This document shows, in pieces, positions 1 to 4,592 of a DNA stretch of 8,264 nt. The stretch's first letter is position 1. Each line of letters begins with the position of its first letter. Under the pieces are notes generated by a model. It did not search any database, was not told the origin of the DNA, and was given only the letters and a program-made list of their open reading frames with translations. The stretch lies in NCBI GenBank assembly GCA_015904075.1, contig JABMDH010000003.1:1-8264 (forward strand), read 5' to 3'. This DNA comes from Nitrospira sp. Lineage in GTDB: Bacteria; Nitrospirota; Nitrospiria; Nitrospirales; Nitrospiraceae. The translations under genes were made by a program, and so were the position numbers.

Positions 1-1
1 T

Positions 2-217
2 GTGCGGCAGACGGCAAAGATTCAGAGCGGACTCGCGGTAGAAAAGGCCAAAGAGATTACGAGGGCGATCAAGGAATCAAAATTAAAAGTGCAGGGGCAA
101 ATTCAGGGCGAACAGGTGCGGGTGTTGAGTAAGAGTAAAGACGATTTGCAGGGAGCGATCGCCTTTCTCAAAGGCAAAGATTTCGGTATCGATCTGCAAT
201 TTACCAACTATCGATAA
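2..217 (+). CDS. yajQ: YajQ-family nucleotide-binding protein, 3' end (partial)
   Basis: This is the C-terminal 71 residues of a YajQ (UPF0234) protein; the gene begins upstream of the window and stops with TAA at 215-217. Recognition rests on the typical YajQ tail: a segment like [19 protein letters not shown], then IQGEQVRV, then [14 protein letters not shown], ending in LQFTNYR. From family knowledge, YajQ proteins are small cytosolic proteins of about 160 residues with two ferredoxin-like domains. They bind nucleotides, and some bind cyclic di-GMP and act as effectors with transcription factors. What it does here cannot be told from the tail alone. The next gene starts 62 bases downstream on the same strand with no obvious terminator between, so co-transcription is possible. 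The first GTG at position 2 is an internal codon, not the start. Confidence 0.9.
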   Translation: MRQTAKIQSGLAVEKAKEITRAIKESKLKVQGQIQGEQVRVLSKSKDDLQGAIAFLKGKDFGIDLQFTNYR

Positions 218-279
218 GATTCGACGGCCGGGAACGCTCTCATTTATCGGACTCCCTATTTGTTACTCCGCCGGACTTT

Positions 280-1299
280 ATGAAAAGGCTCGTCGGCCTC
301 CTGGTATTTCTTATTGGATTGCCACTGGCGGGCTGCAATCGCAGCGATCCGATCGTTGTGATTCAGCTCCACCCCAAGAACCCTGACATCATCTACGTCG
401 CCACGAACGACCATATTTATAAGACCCGTGACGGCGGCCAGACCTGGGCGAATCTCTCCAGAGGCATGAGCTATTCCCGTGTGATTGCCATGGCGATCGA
501 TCCGTCCTATCCGGCCACAGTCTATGCTGGTACGAAGGGTGATGCCGTCTACAAGAGCCATGATGGCGGGCAGCGCTGGATGTCGATGCGTGCGGGGTTG
601 GACGATGTCACGATCACGTCAGTTGTGAATCAGTTTCTGTTCGATCCAGCCGACAGTCAGCACATTTTTCTTGCCACCACGATGGGTGTGTTTGAAACAA
701 AGAACGGTGGCGAGCAATGGACGAAGCGTATGGAAGGGATGAAGGAAGTCTTGATGGTGGTGACACTCGGAATGGATCCGACCAGGCCTGCCGTTCTTTA
801 TGCGGGAACCAGCGGCGGCGTATATAAATCAGTCGATGGCGCCGGCCATTGGGAGAAGGTCAATAACGGGCTGGTGCCGCCCGGCATGCTCAAGACGTCT
901 CGCGCACTCAATGTGACGTCGATCCATGTTGATCCCTACGAGCCAGATACTGTTTATGCTGCGACGCTGGCGGGATTTTATAAGACGATTGATGGAGCGA
1001 AATCCTGGGCGCGTGTGGCGGAATCACTCGCAGATCAAATGTTGATGGGGATGGTTCTGGATCGCAGTAAAAGAGGTGTGATCTATCTTGCCGGAAGGGA
1101 TGGTGTGCATCGGAGCGAGGATGGTGGCGCGACATGGCACACGCTGAATAACGGGTTTTCAAGCACAAACATTCGATCGATTGCCCAGAGTGAGACCGAT
1201 TCCAGGCTCTTCTACGCGGGCACGAACGGCAGCGGGTTGTACCGCAGCCGTGATGCCGGTGAGACATGGGAGCCTATGTCAATGTTGGTTGAGAAGTAA
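280..1299 (+). CDS. Lipoprotein with seven Asp-box (BNR/Ycf48-like) repeats, predicted beta-propeller
   Basis: This 339-residue protein starts with a short lipoprotein signal: KR at residues 2-3, a hydrophobic stretch at 4-16, and lipobox LAGC with Cys19 as the lipidated residue. Asn20 at the +2 position suits export to the outer membrane. The rest is seven Asp-box repeats of type (S/T)xDxGxTW at about 49-56, 93-100, 140-147, 184-191, 236-243, 279-286 and 323-330. They are spaced 43-52 residues apart, as in a seven-bladed propeller of the sortilin/BNR/Ycf48-like kind. Between them recur blocks such as DPxxPxxVYAGT, one per blade. Boxes 4, 5 and 7 are degenerate (DGA or DAG instead of DGG). 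Such propellers usually act as binding or assembly scaffolds; Asp boxes alone do not show sialidase activity, and I see no catalytic set. The Shine-Dalgarno sequence before ATG 280 is weak. The gene may be co-transcribed with yajQ and faces the next gene tail to tail. Substrate unknown. Confidence 0.85.
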   Translation: MKRLVGLLVFLIGLPLAGCNRSDPIVVIQLHPKNPDIIYVATNDHIYKTRDGGQTWANLSRGMSYSRVIAMAIDPSYPATVYAGTKGDAVYKSHDGGQRWMSMRAGLDDVTITSVVNQFLFDPADSQHIFLATTMGVFETKNGGEQWTKRMEGMKEVLMVVTLGMDPTRPAVLYAGTSGGVYKSVDGAGHWEKVNNGLVPPGMLKTSRALNVTSIHVDPYEPDTVYAATLAGFYKTIDGAKSWARVAESLADQMLMGMVLDRSKRGVIYLAGRDGVHRSEDGGATWHTLNNGFSSTNIRSIAQSETDSRLFYAGTNGSGLYRSRDAGETWEPMSMLVEK

Positions 1300-1311
1300 C
1301 CAGCCCAGAAA

Positions 1312-2391
1312 CTATCGGCGGTTGCTGTTGAGATTGGAATCTCCAATCGAAGGACCGACTCCACGACGTGGAATGGTCGAGGATCCATCATGATTTTGCG
1401 CGTTATCGACTTCGAACCCGGTGCTGCTGTGAATCGTGGTGTCTTGCAGGTCTGTTCCTGGTCGATGAGGCAACTGGCTGTCATGAATGGCGTCGCCTCT
1501 CCGTGGACGTAACGATTCTCCAACGTTACTGTACGGAGAGACTGACGCTCCGATGTCTGCACCGAAGTTTGCATTCAGCTTGGTGTCTTCAATCTCTCCA
1601 CCGATCTTGGGGCGCAATGTGGTGTCCTGAATGTCCATGCCCGTGGGCGCTGCTGACGGCGGCTTCTTCGCGTTGAACTCTTTTTTGATCGCTTCCCGTT
1701 CGTCTTCTATCTGTTGCCGGACACGACCGCTTTGCTCATATTCTGCTTTGTCGACACCTTGTTGAGCCTCGCGCAAGTTATCGAGCCGTTCTTTGACGGA
1801 ACGTAAGTCATTCCTCGCTCGCGCCACTGTGCCGACGATCTCGCTGAGGGTGAATTGACGGGCGAACGTTCCGAGTTTTGGGGCCACTCCGGCGCCACCG
1901 CCAAGCCCTGTGTTTCCGGAGCCAACTCCGAATCCTGCCGAGTTAAAAATACCTTTTTGCTGAACGGCCTTCAGGATGTGGTTTGCCTCGTCGATCAAAT
2001 CGATGATTTCGCTTGGGGCGTCATCGGAGAGCAAACAACAGGATAGAAAGTTCCGGTATCGATCGGAAAACTTCGAGGCCTCGCTCTGCAATTCCACGAT
2101 TTTTATGGGGTCGCGATCCGGAAGGTCGTAACCCTGGTTTCGTGCGTTCTTTCGAAACGATTCCTCTGCTTGTGGGTCGTGCAGCGGTTGACAGCCGGAA
2201 CGTTGCTTAGTCGCGATCTGCTGATCCTGTGTTTTCCCAGGGCACCAAAAAATGGGGGCGGGGGGATTCAGTGGATTGTCGGGATTGAAGTCTTTTGCCA
2301 TCAGCTCGCCAGGAGTAAGGAAGGTCCAGAGAAGGACGGCGAGAGAGAACAGGAGAGCCGTGTGCTGTGATAGCGAGTGCAGAGTAGGCAT
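1312..2391 (-). CDS. Hypothetical secreted protein with coiled coil and C-terminal 13-residue repeats
   Basis: I do not recognise this family. The 359-residue product (ATG at 2391-2389) begins with a signal peptide: hydrophobic core about residues 11-27 and a likely signal peptidase I site after Ala32 (LMA|KDF). Next comes a Pro/Asn-rich segment at 34-48 and four cysteines (50, 67, 118, 119). A Gly-rich linker spans about 150-173, a charged, probably coiled-coil helix about 185-242, and a polar low-complexity tail from 251 has 13-residue repeats. It looks periplasmic or surface-exposed. A GTG two codons upstream (2397) is an alternative start. A GGAG element lies 9 bases before the ATG but only 3 before the GTG, so I prefer the ATG. 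The gene is divergent from rsmH and convergent with the propeller lipoprotein (12-base gap). A second copy of its first 68 codons lies at 2868-3073; between the copies the mature N-terminus (33-63) is identical in protein but has several silent changes, which supports a real translated gene. Confidence 0.75.
   Translation of the reverse strand: MPTLHSLSQHTALLFSLAVLLWTFLTPGELMAKDFNPDNPLNPPAPIFWCPGKTQDQQIATKQRSGCQPLHDPQAEESFRKNARNQGYDLPDRDPIKIVELQSEASKFSDRYRNFLSCCLLSDDAPSEIIDLIDEANHILKAVQQKGIFNSAGFGVGSGNTGLGGGAGVAPKLGTFARQFTLSEIVGTVARARNDLRSVKERLDNLREAQQGVDKAEYEQSGRVRQQIEDEREAIKKEFNAKKPPSAAPTGMDIQDTTLRPKIGGEIEDTKLNANFGADIGASVSPYSNVGESLRPRRGDAIHDSQLPHRPGTDLQDTTIHSSTGFEVDNAQNHDGSSTIPRRGVGPSIGDSNLNSNRR
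1315..1641 (-). repeat. 13-residue repeat array in the C-terminus of the secreted hypothetical protein
   Basis: Residues 251-359 of the minus-strand protein are built from a unit with approximate consensus G-x-x-(I/L/V)-x-D-(S/T)-x-(L/I) followed by four variable positions. Units start at Gly251, 264, 277, 299, 312, 325 and 346. The steps 251-264-277 and 299-312-325 are exactly 13 residues. The 277-299 and 325-346 steps carry irregular inserts, each with an RPRR- or PRR-type element just before the next Gly. Clear examples are GMDIQDTTL, GGEIEDTKL, GDAIHDSQL, GTDLQDTTI and GPSIGDSNL. The units at 277 and 325 are degenerate. I do not recognise the repeat as a known family; a short-period repeat with one conserved aliphatic residue per unit could form an extended or solenoid-like tail, but that is inference. 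Confidence 0.7.
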
Positions 2392-2593
2392 GGTCACATT
2401 CTCCGTCTCATTCCCTGATATGTCAACGAAACCGCAAGAGTTGGAAACTTTGGACGCATGTACGTCGCTTCTGTTGAGCGTCCAACTGTACGTCAGTCGA
2501 TGGAGGAATAATGAAATTAGACCAGAGCTTAGCCCCTCTTCACGCGCATGATCCTTTGACAGTATGAATCTGCAGTCAGCATTAAATTCCCCA

Positions 2594-2621
2594 TTGACAA
2601 CCGAATTTGCCGGAGTATACT
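2594..2621 (+). promoter_or_regulatory. Sigma70-type promoter, copy A, upstream of truncated rsmH
   Basis: A perfect -35 TTGACA (2594-2599), a 16-base spacer and a -10 TATACT (2616-2621) lie 28 bases before the GTG at 2650, leaving a leader of about 20 bases. The -10 sits in a perfect 12-bp palindrome, GGAGTATACTCC (2612-2623), so TATACT can be read on both strands. The element is identical in copy B although the surrounding intergenic DNA has diverged. From here transcription would cover the rsmH fragment and then run antisense to the truncated secreted-protein gene towards the intact rsmH; I see no convincing terminator on the way. Confidence 0.75.
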
Positions 2622-2630
2622 CCCGCTCTG

Positions 2631-2655
2631 TGGGTCGAAGTGGAGGATAGTGGGA
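2631..2655 (+). promoter_or_regulatory. MraZ-box-like triple repeat, copy A
   Basis: TGGGT (2631-2635), TGGAG (2641-2645) and TGGGA (2651-2655) are spaced by 5 bases each, giving a 10-base period. The MraZ operator of E. coli is known as TGGGN direct repeats with 5-base spacers between the promoter and the first dcw gene. The first and third repeats match; the middle one has A for the third G and doubles as the Shine-Dalgarno sequence. The copy differs from copy B by one spacer base only. Confidence 0.45.
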
Positions 2656-2865
2656 AATATTACTTCAGGAAGATCTGGGCATGTTCAAGTCCTTGGAAAT
2701 GAAGTCTCTTTTTGGCTCGATTTTAAGAGGCCAGTGACTATTTTGGATTGTACGGTGGGATATGGTGGGCATGCAGAAATGCTGCTGGATCACTCCGATC
2801 GAGCCACCAGGTTGGTTGGATTAGATCAGGATTCCCAGGCAATTGCATTTTCTCAAGAGCGGTTG
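2650..2865 (+). pseudogene. rsmH: Truncated rsmH (codons 1-72) with intact promoter and start
   Basis: GTG at 2650 opens a frame aligning residue for residue with the first 72 residues of the intact RsmH at 3331. It includes HVQVLGNEVSFWLD and the SAM-binding motif DCTVGYGGHAEMLLD. About five replacements occur after the conserved start region (Phe/Tyr and Lys/Gly near 25-26, His/Arg 48, Ala/Asp 52, Gln/Arg 60), with about seven silent codon differences. Homology ends at ggttg (2861-2865). The frame stays open for 34 more codons of unrelated sequence, antisense to the truncated secreted-protein gene, and stops at 2970. Without the rest of the methyltransferase fold and the substrate-binding domain it cannot be an active enzyme. 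Whether the 106-residue chimera is made is unknown; its promoter and ribosome-binding site look functional. Confidence 0.85.
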
Positions 2866-2867
2866 GT

Positions 2868-3073
2868 GGTTGACAGCCGGAACCTTGCTTGGTCGCAATC
2901 TGCTGGTCCTGCGTTTTTCCGGGGCACCAAAAAATGGGGGCGGGGGGATTCAGGGGATTGTCGGGATTGAAGTCTTTTGCCGTCAGTTTGCCAGGAGTAA
3001 GAACGGTCCAGAGAAGGACGGCGAGGGAAAATAGGAGGGTCGTGTGCAGTGATGGCGAGTGCAGCGTAGGCAT
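2868..3073 (-). pseudogene. Truncated copy of the secreted hypothetical protein gene (codons 1-68)
   Basis: From ATG 3073-3071 leftwards this matches the first 68 or so codons of the gene at 1312-2391: signal peptide, mature start KDFNPDNPLNPP, and the FWCPGK cysteine motif up to GCQP. Residues 33-63 are identical in protein but differ at about seven silent codon positions; about six replacements fall in the signal peptide. Past position 2868 the frame enters antisense rsmH and remains open to a stop at 2738, so a chimeric exported peptide of about 111 residues is possible on paper. The coiled coil and repeat tail are missing, so I call it a broken gene. Confidence 0.8.
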
Positions 3074-3274
3074 GGTCACATTTTCCGTCTCATTCCCTGA
3101 GAAGTCAACGAAACCCCAAGAGTTGGAATCTTTGATTGCAGGTACACCGCTTCTGTAAGGGTCTAACTGTGTGTCAGTGATGGGGGAATAATGAAATGAG
3201 ACCGGACTGTGGTCTCTCTCCATACACGTGACCCTTATGACGGTATGAATCTGCAGGTAGCGTCAAATTCCCCA

Positions 3275-3302
3275 TTGACAACCGAATTTGCCGGAGTATA
3301 CT
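3275..3302 (+). promoter_or_regulatory. Sigma70-type promoter of rsmH and the dcw cluster, copy B
   Basis: TTGACA (3275-3280), a 16-base spacer and TATACT (3297-3302) precede the rsmH GTG at 3331 by 28 bases. The -10 again lies in the 12-bp palindrome GGAGTATACTCC (3293-3304). It is the obvious promoter for the tightly packed rsmH-ftsL-ftsI-murE-murF genes downstream. The symmetric -10 could also fire leftwards, toward the minus-strand gene, although no good -35 is visible on that strand. Confidence 0.8.
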
Positions 3303-3311
3303 CCCGCTCTG

Positions 3312-3336
3312 TGGGTTGAAGTGGAGGATAGTGGGA
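3312..3336 (+). promoter_or_regulatory. MraZ-box-like triple repeat at the rsmH start, copy B
   Basis: TGGGT (3312-3316), TGGAG (3322-3326) and TGGGA (3332-3336) sit at exact 10-base period, just downstream of the promoter. The second overlaps the Shine-Dalgarno sequence GGAGG (3323-3327) and the third overlaps the GTG start. Position and spacing match the known MraZ operator layout, TGGGN-N5 repeats. The middle repeat deviates by one base. mraZ itself is not in this window, so the binder, if any, would be encoded elsewhere. Some of the match is unavoidable, since a Shine-Dalgarno and a GTG start supply TGG-like strings. Confidence 0.5.
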
Positions 3337-4263
3337 AATAATAAGTCAGAGAACTCAAGGCATGTTCAAGTCCTTGGAAATGAAGTCTCTTTTTGGCTCG
3401 ATTATGGGCGGCCAGTGACTATTTTGGATTGTACGGTGGGGTATGGTGGGCATGCAGAAATGCTGCTGGATCGTTCTGATCGAGATACCAGGCTGGTTGG
3501 ACTGGATCGGGATTCCCAGGCGATTGCATTTTCTCAAGAACGGTTGATGAGATTTTCGGAGCGTGTCGTGTTGAGAAAGGGAAATTATCGGGATCTCAAA
3601 CGGCATCTTGCAGACATAGGAATTGTGAAAGTGGAGGGAGTGTTGTTCGATTTCGGCGTGTCGTCTCCTCAGCTCGATGATCCGGCACGCGGGTTCAGTT
3701 TTCAGCAAGACGGCCCGCTTGATATGCGCATGGACCAAACGACCGGCTCGACAGCAGCCGTATTGGTGAATAGCGCTCGGGAAGATGAACTTGCGGACAT
3801 CATTTTCCACTATGGCGAGGAGCGCTATTCGCGGAGAATCGCTCGCGCAATCGTGCGAGAGCGGGAACGCCGGCCGATTGAGACTACGGGTGTGCTCGCG
3901 TCTGTGATCGCGGGGGCGGTTCCGTCTGCCTATCGGCATGGACGGATTCACTGTGCAACGAGAACGTTTCAGGCGCTTCGTATCGCCGTGAATGGTGAGC
4001 TTGAATGTCTGGAGCCGGCGCTTCGAGACGCTGCCGACATATTGGCTCCGGGAGGAAGGATTTGCGCGATCTCGTTTCACTCCCTTGAGGATCGTATCGT
4101 CAAGCATACGTTCAGATCTCTTGCGCAGGGCGCCAGCGCGCGGCTGTCACTTCTGACAAAGAAACCTGTTCTCTCTTCTGAGCAGGAGTGCCAGGTGAAT
4201 TCCAGGGCGCGAAGCGCCAAGCTGCGTGTTGCCGAGCGTGCGCCTGAGGAGATGGCTCTATGA
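3331..4263 (+). CDS. rsmH: 16S rRNA (cytosine-1402-N4)-methyltransferase RsmH
   Basis: This 310-residue protein has the usual RsmH (MraW) length. The family transfers a methyl group from S-adenosylmethionine to N4 of C1402 in the 16S rRNA decoding centre. Visible motifs are HVQVL (11-15), SAM-binding DCTVGYGGHAEMLL (33-46), GLDRD (57-61), FDFGVSSPQLD (106-116), GFSFQQDGPLDMRM (121-134), YGEERYSRRIARAIV (161-175), ATRTFQALRIAVNGEL (209-224), SFHSLEDRIVK (248-258) and the C-terminal NSRARSAKLRVAER. I chose GTG 3331 because GGAGG lies just upstream and it gives the family-typical N-terminus. An in-frame TTG at 3316 is not conserved in the duplicated copy, where the codon is TCG. It is the first gene of the dcw cluster here, follows a strong promoter, and overlaps ftsL by 4 bp (ATGA). 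Its 5' 216 bases are duplicated at 2650-2865. Confidence 0.97.
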   Translation: MGNNKSENSRHVQVLGNEVSFWLDYGRPVTILDCTVGYGGHAEMLLDRSDRDTRLVGLDRDSQAIAFSQERLMRFSERVVLRKGNYRDLKRHLADIGIVKVEGVLFDFGVSSPQLDDPARGFSFQQDGPLDMRMDQTTGSTAAVLVNSAREDELADIIFHYGEERYSRRIARAIVRERERRPIETTGVLASVIAGAVPSAYRHGRIHCATRTFQALRIAVNGELECLEPALRDAADILAPGGRICAISFHSLEDRIVKHTFRSLAQGASARLSLLTKKPVLSSEQECQVNSRARSAKLRVAERAPEEMAL

Positions 4264-4592
4264 AAATTCTGGCTGTGCTCATTGGGTTGTGCCTGGTTTT
4301 CCTCTTTGTGTGGGAACGAGTGGATATTGTGCGGGTCGGATATCACGTCGAACGGCTCAAGGTTGAGAAGTCGAGACTTGAGCGAGAGCGCGATCAGCTC
4401 CAGGTCAAACTCTCTGCGCTCAGCGCTCCTGACCGAATCGCCAAAATGGCAACGGAGCAACTCGGTATGGTTTCGCCGCAGAAGGGGCAGGTGATTATGG
4501 TGCAAGCCAGGCCTGCTGGAGATCCACGCGTTCGTCCGGCTCCGGCTGAAGTACGCATTGCACGCAATGATGTGTCCGACTGGAGGAGATAG
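4260..4592 (+). CDS. ftsL: Cell division protein FtsL
   Basis: This 110-residue protein has the FtsL layout: a very short cytoplasmic start, one transmembrane helix at about residues 3-18, and a periplasmic coiled coil at about 28-54 rich in Glu, Arg, Lys and Leu. The conserved juxtaposed block PDRIAKMATEQLGMVSP follows at 57-73, then a Pro/Arg-rich tail. FtsL forms a trimer with FtsB and FtsQ (DivIC/DivIB in Gram-positives) and helps activate FtsW-FtsI at the septum. Sequence conservation is low in this family, so the call leans on topology, the PDRI-type block and position between rsmH and ftsI. The ATG overlaps the rsmH stop (ATGA) and the TAG shares its last base with the GTG of ftsI, so translational coupling on both sides is likely. 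Confidence 0.9.
   Translation: MKILAVLIGLCLVFLFVWERVDIVRVGYHVERLKVEKSRLERERDQLQVKLSALSAPDRIAKMATEQLGMVSPQKGQVIMVQARPAGDPRVRPAPAEVRIARNDVSDWRR

Larger units (their letters stand above)
2186..2865. repeat. Direct repeat copy A (secreted-protein gene 5' end + intergenic + rsmH 5' end)
   Basis: This roughly 680-bp segment is repeated at 2868-3546 in the same orientation with a constant offset of 681-682 bases, so there is about one net indel. It holds the first 68 or so codons of the minus-strand secreted-protein gene, the divergent intergenic region, and the first 72 codons of rsmH. In this copy the left gene continues intact while rsmH is cut off after residue 72. Similarity is high in the coding parts, near-perfect over 76 bases around the rsmH promoter and start, and visibly lower in the rest of the intergenic region. 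Confidence 0.9.
2868..3546. repeat. Direct repeat copy B (same content; rsmH intact, left gene truncated)
   Basis: This is the second copy of the segment at 2186-2865. It starts at the ggttg that precedes acagccgg and ends at the matching cggttg inside rsmH. Here rsmH continues to full length, while the minus-strand secreted-protein gene is truncated after about residue 68 and runs into antisense rsmH sequence. Only about two bases (2866-2867) separate the copies. The junction sits in a ggttg-gt-ggttg run, so ggttg is the microhomology shared by both original ends. Confidence 0.9.

Noticed and set aside
2402..2412. Minus-strand TTGACA just upstream of the secreted-protein gene (copy A) as its -35
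   Set aside because: A 17-base spacer would place the -10 on the start codon, and the hexamer is not kept in copy B.
3198..3216. Possible hairpin gagacc-7-ggtctc followed by tctctcc, as a terminator between the rsmH fragment and the intact rsmH
   Set aside because: The stem is only 6 bp, there is no T-run, and it is not conserved in copy A (around 2516-2536), so I do not call it a terminator.
3074..3223. N-terminal extension of the truncated secreted-protein frame to 3223
   Set aside because: It lies in divergent intergenic DNA; the homologous start in the intact gene is the ATG matching 3073, and the extension would bury the signal peptide.
3316..3330. Upstream TTG as an alternative rsmH start (five extra residues)
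   Set aside because: The matching codon in copy A is TCG, and GTG 3331 is conserved in both copies with a Shine-Dalgarno sequence just before it.
2186..3546. Mobile element or transposon as the cause of the duplication
   Set aside because: No transposase, terminal inverted repeats or target-site duplications are visible; the boundaries share only about five bases.
3355..4107. Long minus-strand open frame of 250 codons opposite rsmH
   Set aside because: It is the antisense shadow of a clearly conserved rsmH and shows no family resemblance or sensible composition.
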